Translations under genes and position numbers: made by a program
Assembly: GCF_003604195.1 (NCBI RefSeq)
Contig: NZ_QXGR01000009.1
Coordinates: 62,001 to 126,000, forward strand
Origin: Simplicispira lacusdiani
GTDB taxonomy: Bacteria; Pseudomonadota; Gammaproteobacteria; Burkholderiales; Burkholderiaceae_C
Reading direction: 5' to 3'
DNA: 64,000 bases
Notes under the pieces: generated by a model
Told to the model about the DNA's origin: nothing
The model's database searches: none
What the model saw: only the letters and a program-made list of their open reading frames with translations
In this document: piece by piece, positions 31,671 to 41,387 of the stretch
Layout of the letters: each line of letters starts with the position of its first letter
Position numbering within the stretch: position 1 is the first letter of the stretch

Positions 31671-34600
31671 TCAGGCTAGATGGCGCAGCTCGCGCAGCGC
31701 TACCGATACGGGGGCCAGGTCGGGGGCCTGGGTGCCGACGGTGGTAAGCAGGTGGTTCAGCCGCTCGATGGGGCGGGCATGCCGCGCCTCCCAGCTGGGC
31801 AGGCTTTCCTGGCGCTGCAGCAGGCCCTGGGTGATGTGGCGCGCGATGGAGTACACGTCGTCGCGCGCGCTGCCCCGGGCCTGGGTCTGCCAGAGGGTTT
31901 CGGTGGGCAGGCGGTTGATCTGTGTGCGCCACTGGGCCAGGTCCAGGCGGGCCTCGATGCCGAAATAGGCGCGCGCGGCCTGTTCCAGGCTGGCCGGGGT
32001 GTCTTGCGCCAGATCCACCAAGTCCAGGGCCGGGAAGGTGTAGTCCAGCGCGGTCAGGTTGTGCGCCAGCGCCTGCTGCACGCCCGCGCCCACCAGGCTG
32101 GCCGTGGCCTGCTGCCAGCCTTGCACGGCGCCGGGCGGCAGCCAGTCGTCCAGGTGGGTGCGCAGTTCGCGCGCCGGGCCCTGGTAGCGCTGGATGAGGG
32201 TGGGCAGGTCGGTCTGGTCCGAAGAGCGGATGCGCAGAATCCAGCGCGACGCCCGCTGGGCGATGGCGATCAGCTTGTGCAGCAGGTCCAGCTGCAGCGT
32301 GCTGCCGACCTGGTAGTCCAAGGCGTCGATCTGGTCCCACAGGGGTTCGAGGTCGAAGATTTCGCGCGCCAGCGTGAAGGCGCGGATGACATCGGCCGTG
32401 GCCGCGCCCGATTCAGCGGCCAGGAAGTTGATGAAGGTGGCGCCGGTGCGGTTGACCACCGTGTTGGTGATGAAGGTGGCGATGATCTCGCGCTTGAGCG
32501 GGTGCGCGTTCATGGCGTCCGCGTGCTTCTCGCGCAGCACGCTGGGGAAGTAGGCCTGGAGCGCGCGGCCGAAGAAGGGGTCGTCGGGCAGGTTGCTGGC
32601 CACCAGTTCGTCGAACACGGCCATCTTGGCGTAGGCCAGCAGCACGGCGTTCTCGGGGGCGGTCAGGCCCTGCTTGCGCGCGCGGCGCTGCGCGATCTCT
32701 TCGTCCGTGGGCAGGAATTCGATGGCGCGGTTCAGGCGCTTGCCGCCTTCGAGCCATTGCATCAGCCGCTGCTGGCCGTCAAGCACGTACAGCGGGCGGT
32801 GGCAGGCAATGTCCAGGGCCTGGGGCTGGTAGTAGTTGTCCTGCAGCACGAGCGCGGCCACTTCGGAGGTCATGGAGGCCAGCAGGTCGTTGCGCTGCTT
32901 GAGGGTGAGGTCGCCCGCCTCGACCACGGCGCCCAGCAGGATCTTGATGTTCACCTCGTGGTCGGAGCAGTCCACGCCGGCCGAGTTGTCGATGGCGTCG
33001 GTGTAGATCAGGCCGCCCTTTTGCGCGTATTCGATGCGCCCGCGCTGCGTGCAGCCCAGGTTGCCGCCCTCGACCAGCACCTTGCAGCGCAGTTCGTTGC
33101 CGTTGACGCGGAAGGCGTCGCCCGCCTTGTCGCCGACCTGGGCGTGGCTCTCGAAGCTGGCCTTGACGTAGGTGCCGATGCCGCCGTTGTAGATCAGGTC
33201 CACCGGGGCCTGCAGGATGGCCTTGAGCAGTTCCGTCGGGGCCATCTCGGGCGCGCTGGTGCCCAGCACGGCCTGGGCTTCGGGGCTCAGCGGGATGGAC
33301 TTGGCCGTGCGCGGGTAGACGCCGCCGCCGGGCGAGATGAGGGATTTGTCGTAGTCGTCCCAGCTGGAGCGCGGCAACTGGAACAGGCGCTGGCGTTCGG
33401 CGAACGAGGCCGCCGTGTCGGGGCTGGGGTCGATGAAGATGTGCCGGTGGTCGAAGGCCAGCACGAGCTGGATGTGCTCGGACAGCAGCATGCCGTTGCC
33501 GAACACGTCGCCCGACATGTCGCCGATGCCGGCCACGGTGAACGGCGTGGTCTGCGTGTTCACGCCCAGCGCGCGGAAGTGCCGCTTGGCCGACTCCCAG
33601 GCGCCGCGCGCGGTGATGCCCATCTTCTTGTGGTCGTAGCCCACCGAGCCGCCCGAGGCGAAGGCGTCGCCGAGCCAGAAGCCGTACTCGGCCGACACGC
33701 CGTTGGCGATGTCGGAGAACGTGGCGGTGCCCTTGTCGGCGGCCACCACGAGGTAGGGGTCGTCGCCGTCGTGCCGCACCACCTGGGCGGGGGGCACGGT
33801 GGCGCCCTTGGCGATGTTGTCGGTCAGGTCCAGCAGGCCGCGCAGGAAGGTCTGGTAGCAGGCCACGCCTTCGGCCAGGTAGGCTTCGCGGTCGGTGGCG
33901 GGCGGCGGGTTCTTGAGCACGAAGCCGCCCTTGGAGCCGACGGGCACGATGACCGTGTTCTTCACCTGCTGGGCCTTGACCAGCCCCAGGACCTCGGTGC
34001 GGAAGTCCTCGCGCCGGTCGGACCAGCGCAGGCCGCCACGGGCCACGCGCCCGCCGCGCAGGTGCACGCCTTCCATGCGCGGGGAATACACCCAGATCTC
34101 GAACAGCGGCTTGGGCTCGGGCACGCCGGGCACTTCGCGCGGGTTGAGCTTGAAGCTGAGGTAGGGCTTGGCCTGGCCGTCGGCCGTGCGCTGCCAGAAA
34201 TTGGTGCGCAGGGTGGCGGCCAGGGTGGAGACGAACTGGCGCAGGATGCGGTCTTCGTCCAGGCTGGCCACCTTGGACAGTTCGGCGTCGATGCCGCGCC
34301 GCAGGGCCTGCTGCCGTTCTTCGCGGCCTTCTTCCCGCGCCGGGTCGAAGCGCGCCATGAACAGGTCCACGATGGCCTGCGTGAGCTGCGGGTTGCGCGC
34401 CAGCGTGGCCTCGATGTAGCTCTGGCTGTAGGCGAAGCCCAGTTGCTTGAAGTAGCGCGTGTAGGCGCGCAGCACGCCGATGGCGCGCGCGTCCAGGTCG
34501 GTGGCCAGCACCAGGCGGTTGAGGTCGTCGTTCTCCACCTCGCCGCGCCAGGCGGCCACGTACAACTCCTCGAACCGCTGCTTCACGCGCGCCAGGTCGG

Positions 34601-36434
34601 TGCCGGGCGGCAGCTGCAGGCCCAGGTCGTGGATCCAGGGTGCATCGCCGTCGTGGCCGATGCGGTAGGGGTGCTCGTCGAGCACGCGCGCGCCCAGGTG
34701 TTCGAGCACGGGCAGCGAGTCCGACAAGGCCACCTTGGCGGTGCTGTACACCTTCAGGCGCAGCGCGCCGGGGCCGGCGTCGAGCGGGCGGTAGAGCTTG
34801 ACGGCCAGCGGGGCCGTGGCCGAGAGCGTGGCCAGGATGTCCGCGTCTTCCACGGCCACCTGGGGCGAGAACTGCTCGCGGTAGGCCGTGGGGAAGGCGT
34901 TGGCATGGCGGTGCGCCAGCGCCAGGCCGGGGCCCTCGCCGTGGATGCGCAGGAATTCGGCCGTGCAGTGGTCTTCCCAGCGCTGGGTGTGGCGGGCGAT
35001 GCGCGCCTCCAGCGCATGCAGGGCCACGTTCTGCGGCGCGCGCTCCCGGGCCCGCACCAGGTAGTGGATGCGCGCGAGCGGGCTGTCGGTGAGCATGGGG
35101 GTGAACTCCACCGACTGTCCGTCGAGCACGGCCATGAGCTCCTCGCCGATCTTGAGCCGCAGCTCGGTGTTGAAGCGCTCGCGCGGCACGAAGACCAGGG
35201 CCGAGGTGAACCGCCCGAACACGTCGCGGCGCAGGAACACGCGCGTGCGCTGGCGCTCCTGCAGCCGCAGGATGCCGATGGCGTGCTCGGTGAGGGTGGG
35301 GGTGTCGATCTGGAACAGCTCGTCGCGCGGGTACACATCCAGGATGGACTGCAGCGACTTGGCGGCGTGGCTTTCGGGCACCACGCCGGCGGCGGCCATC
35401 ACGGCGGCCACGCGGCTGCGCACCTGGGGGATCTCGCTCACCGCCGCCGTGTAGGCCGTGGAGGTGTACAGCCCCAGGAAGCGGGTTTCGCCCACGATCT
35501 GGCCGTCCGCGTCGAAGCGCTTGACGGCGATGTAGTCGAGCCAGGCCGGGCGGTGCACCGTGGCGCGCGACATGGCCTTGGTGATCAGCACCAGCTCGTT
35601 CGATTCGAGCAGGGCCATGGCCTCGGGCGGCAGCACGGTCTGCGCGGTCTGCGCCGCGCCGCGCAGGATGCCCAGGCCGGTGCCGGGCTTGGCGCGCATG
35701 CTTACCGTGCTGCCTTCGCGCACCAGGTCGTAGTCGCGCGCGCCCAGGAAGGTGAAGTGGCGGTCTTCCAGCCAGTTCAGGAAGTCGGTGCCTTCCTGCC
35801 GGCCGCTGGGCGAGAGGCTGGAGTGGGCGGCCGCCTGCGCCACGGTGCGCGCGCGGTCCAGCATGGCCTCCCAGTCCTGCACGGCCGCGCGCACGTCGCC
35901 CAGCACGCGCTGCAGATCGGCCCGCAGGGCCTCGCGGTCCTGGGCGTGCACGATGCGGTCGCATTCCACCAGGATGACCGACTCGACCGGCGTCCCGCCG
36001 CCGGCCGCGCTGGCGCTGGCCGCGCTGGAGGCGGCGGTCACCTTGCCGCTGGCGTCGCGCCCGATGGCCATCAGCGGGTGCACGATCCAGTGGGCCGTGC
36101 GGTTGCCCCGGTTGATGGCCATGGTGACCGAATCCACCAGGAACGGCATGTTCGAGTGCACGATGTGCACCACGGTGTGCTCGCTGACGAAGCCGTCCTC
36201 GGCCAGCGTGGGGTTGAACACCCGCACCTGGGCGCTGTCGGTGGCGGTGTGGGCCTGCAGCAGGCGCCAGTGGGCCGTGGCGTTGGCGTACAGCGCGGCG
36301 GGGCCCCGGGTCTGCAGTTCGTCGGGATCGGCGTTTTCGTAGTAGGCGGCGATGAAGCCACCCATGCTGCCGGGATGGGGCCCTGCGTGTTCCTGGGTGA
36401 AGGCGAGCAGGTCCGAGAGCGCGGAATGGGTCAT
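31671..36434 (-). CDS. gdhB: Large NAD-specific glutamate dehydrogenase (GdhB, 180-kDa type)
   Basis: At 1587 residues this matches the L_180 class of NAD-glutamate dehydrogenase, which degrades glutamate to 2-oxoglutarate and ammonium. The long N-terminal half carries regulatory ACT-like segments (VVHIVHSNMPFLVDSVTMAINR). The catalytic half has RGGRVARGGLRWSDRREDFRTEVLGL, GSKGGFVLK with the active lysine, DMSGDVFGNGML and NGGIGTYVK. The start MTHSALSDLL at 36434 is preceded by AAGGAG; the frame stays open upstream by chance in GC-rich sequence. A long open frame on the opposite strand is a shadow. In other bacteria this enzyme is allosterically controlled by amino acids. Confidence 0.95.
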   Translation of the reverse strand: MTHSALSDLLAFTQEHAGPHPGSMGGFIAAYYENADPDELQTRGPAALYANATAHWRLLQAHTATDSAQVRVFNPTLAEDGFVSEHTVVHIVHSNMPFLVDSVTMAINRGNRTAHWIVHPLMAIGRDASGKVTAASSAASASAAGGGTPVESVILVECDRIVHAQDREALRADLQRVLGDVRAAVQDWEAMLDRARTVAQAAAHSSLSPSGRQEGTDFLNWLEDRHFTFLGARDYDLVREGSTVSMRAKPGTGLGILRGAAQTAQTVLPPEAMALLESNELVLITKAMSRATVHRPAWLDYIAVKRFDADGQIVGETRFLGLYTSTAYTAAVSEIPQVRSRVAAVMAAAGVVPESHAAKSLQSILDVYPRDELFQIDTPTLTEHAIGILRLQERQRTRVFLRRDVFGRFTSALVFVPRERFNTELRLKIGEELMAVLDGQSVEFTPMLTDSPLARIHYLVRARERAPQNVALHALEARIARHTQRWEDHCTAEFLRIHGEGPGLALAHRHANAFPTAYREQFSPQVAVEDADILATLSATAPLAVKLYRPLDAGPGALRLKVYSTAKVALSDSLPVLEHLGARVLDEHPYRIGHDGDAPWIHDLGLQLPPGTDLARVKQRFEELYVAAWRGEVENDDLNRLVLATDLDARAIGVLRAYTRYFKQLGFAYSQSYIEATLARNPQLTQAIVDLFMARFDPAREEGREERQQALRRGIDAELSKVASLDEDRILRQFVSTLAATLRTNFWQRTADGQAKPYLSFKLNPREVPGVPEPKPLFEIWVYSPRMEGVHLRGGRVARGGLRWSDRREDFRTEVLGLVKAQQVKNTVIVPVGSKGGFVLKNPPPATDREAYLAEGVACYQTFLRGLLDLTDNIAKGATVPPAQVVRHDGDDPYLVVAADKGTATFSDIANGVSAEYGFWLGDAFASGGSVGYDHKKMGITARGAWESAKRHFRALGVNTQTTPFTVAGIGDMSGDVFGNGMLLSEHIQLVLAFDHRHIFIDPSPDTAASFAERQRLFQLPRSSWDDYDKSLISPGGGVYPRTAKSIPLSPEAQAVLGTSAPEMAPTELLKAILQAPVDLIYNGGIGTYVKASFESHAQVGDKAGDAFRVNGNELRCKVLVEGGNLGCTQRGRIEYAQKGGLIYTDAIDNSAGVDCSDHEVNIKILLGAVVEAGDLTLKQRNDLLASMTSEVAALVLQDNYYQPQALDIACHRPLYVLDGQQRLMQWLEGGKRLNRAIEFLPTDEEIAQRRARKQGLTAPENAVLLAYAKMAVFDELVASNLPDDPFFGRALQAYFPSVLREKHADAMNAHPLKREIIATFITNTVVNRTGATFINFLAAESGAATADVIRAFTLAREIFDLEPLWDQIDALDYQVGSTLQLDLLHKLIAIAQRASRWILRIRSSDQTDLPTLIQRYQGPARELRTHLDDWLPPGAVQGWQQATASLVGAGVQQALAHNLTALDYTFPALDLVDLAQDTPASLEQAARAYFGIEARLDLAQWRTQINRLPTETLWQTQARGSARDDVYSIARHITQGLLQRQESLPSWEARHARPIERLNHLLTTVGTQAPDLAPVSVALRELRHLA

Positions 36435-36623
36435 CTTGTGCTCCTTGGGTTGACGAACGTGAACCGGGTCCTGATGGATTCTAGGAGCGCGCTGCCTGTC
36501 GCGCCATGCGCGCTCGCGGCAATGCATCGGTTCATGCCAGAGTGGCATGGAAGCGCACGCAAGCTGCGCCATGGCCGGGGGCGGACCCGTGCAAGCAGGA
36601 AACCTGCGCGCCGATTGGCGACA

Positions 36624-37850
36624 ATGCGGGATTCTTCGCCAACCCTCTTCGCCTACGCCATGCAATTCGCCGACCGCCTGAACAACGTCGAAACCTCCGC
36701 CATCCGCGAGCTCTTCAAGCTGCTGGGCAAGCCCGGCATCATCAGCTTCGCCGGGGGCTTCCCCGACAGCGCCATGTTCGACGTGGACGGCATCCAGGCC
36801 GCCGTGAACCAGGCCCTGGCCGAAGAAGCAGGCGCCGCCCTGCAGTACGGCGCCACCGAGGGTTACCAGCCGCTGCGCGAGCAGCTCAGCCAGTTCATGG
36901 CCAGCAAGGGCGCGCAGGGCGTGGCGCCCGAGAACCTCATCGTCACCACCGGCAGCCAGCAGGCGCTGGACCTGCTGGGCAAGACGCTCATCAGCCCCGG
37001 CGACAAGGTGATCGTCGAAGGCCCCACCTTCCTGGCCACCATCCAGTGCTTCCGCCTCTATGGCGCGCAGCTCATCAGCGCGCCCATCGACGGCAACGGC
37101 GTGAAGACCGATGAACTGGAAAAGCTCATCGCCGAGCACCAGCCCAAGTTCGTCTACCTGATCCCCACCTTCGGCAACCCCAGCGGCGCCATGCTGAGCC
37201 TGGAGCGCCGCAAGAAGGTGCTGGAACTGGCGGTGAAGTACCAGACCGTGGTGGTCGAGGACGACCCCTATGGCGACCTGTACTTTGGCGAGGCGCCGCC
37301 GCCCAGCCTGCTGAACCTGTCGGCCACCGTGCCGGGCAGCCGCGAGCTGCTGGTGCACTGCGGCAGCTTGAGCAAGGTGCTCTCGCCCGGCCTGCGCGTG
37401 GGCTGGATGATCGCCCCGGCCGACCTGCTGGCCAAGGCCATCATGTGCAAGCAGTTCAGCGACGCGCACACCAGCACCTTCGCCCAGGCCACGGCCGCGC
37501 AGTACCTCAAGGCCGGCCGCATGCCCGCCACGCTGGCCCATGTGCGCAAGGTGTACGCCGAGCGCGCCCAGGCCATGGGCGACGCGCTGCGCAGCGACCT
37601 GGGCGACGCCATCGAGTTCGTGCAGCCCCAGGGCGGCCTGTTCGTGTGGGCGCGCCTCACGGGCGCGGGCGGCAAGGTGGCGGATGGCAATGTGTTCGCC
37701 AAGCGCGCCATCGACAAGGGCGTGGCCTTCGTGCCCGGCACGCCGTTCTTCTGCGCCCATCCCGACCCCGCCACGCTGCGCCTGTCGTTCGCCACGGCCG
37801 ATGTGGCGAAGATCCGCGAGGGCGTGGCGCGCCTGGCGCAGGCGCTCTGA
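36624..37850 (+). CDS. PLP-dependent aminotransferase, 2-aminoadipate/aromatic type (class I)
   Basis: This protein of 408 residues (or 396 from the ATG at 36660) has a fold type I aminotransferase layout. Features are GIISFAGGFPDSAMFD, LQYGATEGYQPLREQL, FGNPSGAMLSLERRKKVLELA, EDDPYGDLYF and the PLP lysine in HCGSLSKVLSPGLRVGW. These match the LysN/AadN-like group of 2-aminoadipate and broad-range aminotransferases, which are MocR-like without the helix-turn-helix. The substrate is not fixed by sequence. No strong Shine-Dalgarno helps choose between the two starts. Divergent from gdhB. Confidence 0.85.
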   Translation: MRDSSPTLFAYAMQFADRLNNVETSAIRELFKLLGKPGIISFAGGFPDSAMFDVDGIQAAVNQALAEEAGAALQYGATEGYQPLREQLSQFMASKGAQGVAPENLIVTTGSQQALDLLGKTLISPGDKVIVEGPTFLATIQCFRLYGAQLISAPIDGNGVKTDELEKLIAEHQPKFVYLIPTFGNPSGAMLSLERRKKVLELAVKYQTVVVEDDPYGDLYFGEAPPPSLLNLSATVPGSRELLVHCGSLSKVLSPGLRVGWMIAPADLLAKAIMCKQFSDAHTSTFAQATAAQYLKAGRMPATLAHVRKVYAERAQAMGDALRSDLGDAIEFVQPQGGLFVWARLTGAGGKVADGNVFAKRAIDKGVAFVPGTPFFCAHPDPATLRLSFATADVAKIREGVARLAQAL

Positions 37851-37863
37851 CCGGGGCTTGCAT

Positions 37864-37972
37864 GCGGCTGCTTCCAAAAAAGGAGCTGCAGCCGCAGTAT
37901 CTGTAATAGATTCAGAGGGTTTTCTATTTGAAAACCATGCCAATCAAGCGCAAGGCGCTCCTGAATCAGTAG
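37864..37972. repeat. Diverged family 1 repeat sequence after the aminotransferase gene
   Basis: AT-rich sequence with GAGCTGCAGC, GGTTTTCTATTTGAAAACC (itself a hairpin) and CAAGCGCAAGGCGCTC. It shares parts of the family 1 signature but not the full order, so it may be two fragments or a decayed copy. It separates two convergent genes. Confidence 0.4.
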
Positions 37973-37987
37973 CGCCCGTGGGCCTGC

Positions 37988-38605
37988 TCAATCCGCCAGG
38001 CCCAGTGCCTGGAACACATGCGCCGCCGCGTAGGCGTCGTTGGCCGCGTACACCAGTTGCGCCTCGGTCAGGCGCGGGCTGGCCCAGTTGGAGGTGGCGG
38101 CTTTTTTCGATTTGATGAAGCGGCGGTTGAACAGCACGGCCACGGCGGCCTTCACGCCCATGTCCTTGCGGTAGCCGCGCTGGCGGAAGACGGTATTGAG
38201 TTCCAGCACGCCCTCGGGTGCCACACCCAACCGGGCCTGGATGCGCTTGCGATCGTCGCCCAGGCCGAAGCCTGCCTTGGCCACGCCGGGCCGGGCCAGC
38301 AGATCGGCCACCAGGGCGCTGCAGCCCGGGTCGTGCAGCTGGAAAACCCAGGCCCTGTCGAGCGTGGCGAACTGCACGATGTGCGGCCCCTCGGATTCCT
38401 GCCCCTTGGCGAAGGTGGGCTTGGATTCGGTGTCGAAACCCCAGAAGCGGGTGGCGGCGAGGGCGTCGCGGGCCTGCTCGGCCTGCGTGCGCGTGCTGAC
38501 CAGGTGGATGCGGTCCAGGCCGAGACGGTCGAAGGGTTCGAGCAGGGCGATCTGCTCCTTGCCGGGAATGGGGGGATGGGCTTGCATGGGCGCATTCTGC
38601 GGCAT
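37988..38605 (-). CDS. RNase D-like 3'-5' exonuclease (DEDD family)
   Basis: This 205-residue protein consists of one DEDDy exonuclease domain. Motif I is WGFDTESKPTF, motif II is GFGLGDDRKRIQ and motif III is VYAANDAYAAAHVF. It lacks the HRDC domains of true RNase D, so it corresponds to the short exonuclease family. The substrate is unknown; structured RNA ends are likely from the family. MPQNAPMQAH at 38605 is the chosen start; MQAHPPIPGK is a close alternative. Confidence 0.88.
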   Translation of the reverse strand: MPQNAPMQAHPPIPGKEQIALLEPFDRLGLDRIHLVSTRTQAEQARDALAATRFWGFDTESKPTFAKGQESEGPHIVQFATLDRAWVFQLHDPGCSALVADLLARPGVAKAGFGLGDDRKRIQARLGVAPEGVLELNTVFRQRGYRKDMGVKAAVAVLFNRRFIKSKKAATSNWASPRLTEAQLVYAANDAYAAAHVFQALGLAD

Positions 38606-38629
38606 GGAGCCGTGCCCGCGCCGCGCGGG

Positions 38630-39958
38630 TCAGTGCGGTGCTTCGGTCAGCGGCGCGCCGCAGGCGTCGTCGCTGTCGATCATGGCGAGCTGGTCGCGGC
38701 CACGGTGCTTGGCCAGGTAGAGCGCCTGGTCGGCCCGGTCCAGCAGGTCGCGCAGGCTGCGGTCGGAGGGGTGGAGCGCACCCAGGCCCATGCTGGTGGT
38801 GATGCGGTAGCCCTGGCCGGCGCTGTCGGTCAGCTCCAGCGCGCGGATGGCGTCGAGAATGCGCGCGGCCACGTCGGCGCCCTCGGCCGGCGTGGTCAGC
38901 GGCAGCAGCAGGCCGAATTCCTCGCCACCCAGGCGCCCCACGGTGTCGCTGGCGCGCAGGTGGGACTTGATGGTGCGTGCGAACTCAATCAGCACCCGGT
39001 CGCCTTCCAGGTGGCCGAAGCGGTCGTTGATGCTCTTGAAGTGGTCCAGGTCGAGCATCAGCAAGGTCAGGGGCTCGCCGCCGGCACGGGCGCGCAGGTA
39101 GGCGGTTTCGGCGGTTTCCAGGAAGGCCCGCCGGTTGGCCATGCCGGTGAGCATGTCGGTGGTGGCCAGGCGCTGCAGCTCGCGCTCCAGGTTCTTGCGC
39201 TGGGTCACGTCGCGGTAGATGCCCTCGACGCCCGCGAAGTTGCCGTTGTGGTCGAACAGCGCGTGGCTGCTGATGGAGATGTCGATCACGGTGCCGTCCT
39301 TGCGCACCATCTGGCCGGGGAAGTCGGACACCTCGCCGTGCGCCATGATGGCGGCCTTGAAGGCGTCGCGGTCGGAGCTGTGCGGGTAGTACGACTCGGC
39401 CGTGCGGCCCTCGATCTCGTGCGGCTCGTAGCCCAGCACGCGGCGCACGCCGGGGCCCACGTGCTGCACCACGCCTTGCGCGTCGGTGCGGTAGTAGACA
39501 TCCTGCATGCTCTCGAACAGGCGGCGGAAGGCCTGCTCGCTCTCGCGCAGCTGGTCCTGGATCTCGCTCTGGTGCGTCACGTCCATGCCGCACATCAGCA
39601 GGGCGGGTTCGCCGTCGAGATCGATGGCCACGGTGGAGATCAGCACCATCTTCAGGTTGCCCTGGCAGGTGCGGATGCGGAACTCGGAGGGCTTGTTCGG
39701 CCGGCCGGCCTGATCGGGCTCGCTGGCCTGGTGGATGCGGTTGCTGGAGCGCAGCTTGTCCAGCGTGTGGACGAAGTCCGAGGGCGGCCGCCCCAGCAGT
39801 TGCTCCGGACCGTCCGCTTCGAGCAGCGCCAGTCCGGCTTCGTTGGCGACGCGGATCACGCCTTGCTGGGTGATCAGCACGGCCACGGGGAGGACGCGCA
39901 GCAGTTCGGGATCGGTGAGCATGGGCAGGGCTACCTGAGTTGTAACCCATTGTGGCAT
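38630..39958 (-). CDS. PAS-PAS-GGDEF diguanylate cyclase
   Basis: This is a 442-residue soluble protein. The first PAS domain covers residues about 15-125 (VLPVAVLITQQGVIRVANEAG) and the second about 140-265 (VYYRTDAQGVVQHVGPGVRRVLGYEPHEIEGR). A GGDEF domain follows with LDLDHFKSINDRFGHLEGDRVL and an active GGEEF in RLGGEEFGLLLP. The allosteric RxxD I-site is not obvious. One of at least four cyclic-di-GMP genes in the window. The start is MPQWVTTQV at 39958. Confidence 0.9.
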   Translation of the reverse strand: MPQWVTTQVALPMLTDPELLRVLPVAVLITQQGVIRVANEAGLALLEADGPEQLLGRPPSDFVHTLDKLRSSNRIHQASEPDQAGRPNKPSEFRIRTCQGNLKMVLISTVAIDLDGEPALLMCGMDVTHQSEIQDQLRESEQAFRRLFESMQDVYYRTDAQGVVQHVGPGVRRVLGYEPHEIEGRTAESYYPHSSDRDAFKAAIMAHGEVSDFPGQMVRKDGTVIDISISSHALFDHNGNFAGVEGIYRDVTQRKNLERELQRLATTDMLTGMANRRAFLETAETAYLRARAGGEPLTLLMLDLDHFKSINDRFGHLEGDRVLIEFARTIKSHLRASDTVGRLGGEEFGLLLPLTTPAEGADVAARILDAIRALELTDSAGQGYRITTSMGLGALHPSDRSLRDLLDRADQALYLAKHRGRDQLAMIDSDDACGAPLTEAPH

Positions 39959-40030
39959 CAGTGCGGGGTTTATGGAATGCCACCCTGGCGCGGTGCCCGA
40001 CCAGCCACGGGGCCGGGGAGCTGTCCCGGC

Positions 40031-41299
40031 CTACCCCGGGGGCGTGCCACGGGCCGCCGCCGCGCGCAGCTTGTCCTTCTTGCTGGGGCGCTTGCCCTTG
40101 ATGCCGCCCGTGCCCGCGGCGCTGGCCTGCGGGGGGCTCTCGGTGGGCTCGAAACCGGGCACCTGCTCGCGCGGCAGGCTCAGGTGCTGGCGTTTCTCGA
40201 TCAGCCGCCAGTGCGCCTCGCTCGCGGGGGTGACGAAGCTCACCGCCAGGCCGCTTTCACCGGCGCGCCCGGTGCGGCCGATGCGGTGGATGTAGTCCAC
40301 CGCCGAGCGCGGCAGGTCGTAGTTCACCACCACGGGCAGTTGCGCGATGTCGATGCCGCGCGCGGCCAGGTCGGTGGTCACCACCACTTGCCAGCGGTCG
40401 GCCTTGAATTCGTCGAGCACCTGCTGGCGCGCGCCCTGGCTCAGGTCGCCATGGAAGGGCGTGGCGTACACGCCGGCCTTGTAGAGCTTCTCGGCCACAT
40501 GCTCGGCCGCGTACTTGGTGGCCACGAACACCAGCACGCGTTCCCACTTCTCCTGCCGTGTCAACTGCAGCAGCAACTGCGTGCGGCGGGTGCTGTCCAC
40601 GGCGATGGCCCGCTGCAGGATGGTGGCGCCGCCGTCCGCGCTGGCCTCGGCGGGGTCCACTTCCACGCGCACCGGGTCGCGCAGCAGGCTGCCCGCCAGC
40701 GCCTGCACGCTGTCGGGGAAGGTGGCCGAGAAGAACAGGGTCTGGCGCCGCGCCGGCAGCAGGGCCAGCACGCGCTGGAGTTCCTCGGCGAAGCCCAGGT
40801 CCAGCAGGCGGTCGGCTTCGTCGAGCACGAGCAGGCGCACGGCTGAGAGGCGCAGCGCGTTGTGCTCCACCAGATCGAGCAGGCGCCCCGGCGTCGCCAC
40901 GACGATGTCGGCGCCGCCGCGCAGCGCCATCATCTGCGGGTTGATCGACACGCCGCCAAACACCACGGCCACCTTGGGTGGCTGCGCAAGGGGCTGGCCC
41001 AGGCTGCGCAGCACCTCGCCCACCTGGGCCGCCAGTTCGCGCGTGGGTACGACCACCAGCGTGTGCACGGGGCGCGGGCCGCCGGGGCGGCGTTGCAGGC
41101 ACAGGTCCTGGTGCTGCTGCAGCGCCGGCAGGGCGAAGGCGGCGGTCTTGCCGGAGCCGGTGCGGGCCGAGGCCCAGACGTCGGAGCCACGCAGGATGGC
41201 GGGAATGGCCTGCGTCTGGATGGGGGTGGGGGCCGCGAAGCCCAGCGCATGGGCTGCGTTGGCGAGGGACGGAGAAAGGCCGAGGGAGGAAAAGGGCAT
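40031..41299 (-). CDS. rhlE: DEAD-box ATP-dependent RNA helicase, RhlE type
   Basis: The 422-residue helicase contains all motifs: Q motif PTPIQTQAIP, motif I ARTGSGKTAAFALP, PTRELAAQ, motif II VLDEADRLLDLGF, motif III FFSATFP, and motif VI HRIGRTGRAGE. The short C-terminal tail is basic (KGKRPSKKDKLRAAA), as in RhlE proteins that assist ribosome assembly or mRNA decay. The start MPFSSLGLSPSL at 41299 is the family start; MPTMPFSS at 41308 is possible. Divergent from the DUF2721 gene by about 90 bases. Confidence 0.92.
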   Translation of the reverse strand: MPFSSLGLSPSLANAAHALGFAAPTPIQTQAIPAILRGSDVWASARTGSGKTAAFALPALQQHQDLCLQRRPGGPRPVHTLVVVPTRELAAQVGEVLRSLGQPLAQPPKVAVVFGGVSINPQMMALRGGADIVVATPGRLLDLVEHNALRLSAVRLLVLDEADRLLDLGFAEELQRVLALLPARRQTLFFSATFPDSVQALAGSLLRDPVRVEVDPAEASADGGATILQRAIAVDSTRRTQLLLQLTRQEKWERVLVFVATKYAAEHVAEKLYKAGVYATPFHGDLSQGARQQVLDEFKADRWQVVVTTDLAARGIDIAQLPVVVNYDLPRSAVDYIHRIGRTGRAGESGLAVSFVTPASEAHWRLIEKRQHLSLPREQVPGFEPTESPPQASAAGTGGIKGKRPSKKDKLRAAAARGTPPG

Positions 41300-41387
41300 G
41301 GTGGGCATTGTGCGCCAGGCGCCGGCCCGGCAGCCCGCGCCGTGCCCGATAATCGCGGCCCCGGCCCTGCCTCTGTCCCGCTTGACC

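Noticed and set aside
31680..37850. A plus-strand open frame of over 2000 codons antisense to gdhB and running into the aminotransferase gene
   Set aside because: It is a shadow caused by the high GC content. Only the last 408 codons have protein-family features; the rest is a Val/Ala/Gly/His-rich mirror of gdhB.
36435..37943. Extension of the glutamate dehydrogenase frame upstream of 36434
   Set aside because: The frame is open by chance. AAGGAG precedes the ATG at 36434 and the upstream part overlaps the divergent aminotransferase gene.
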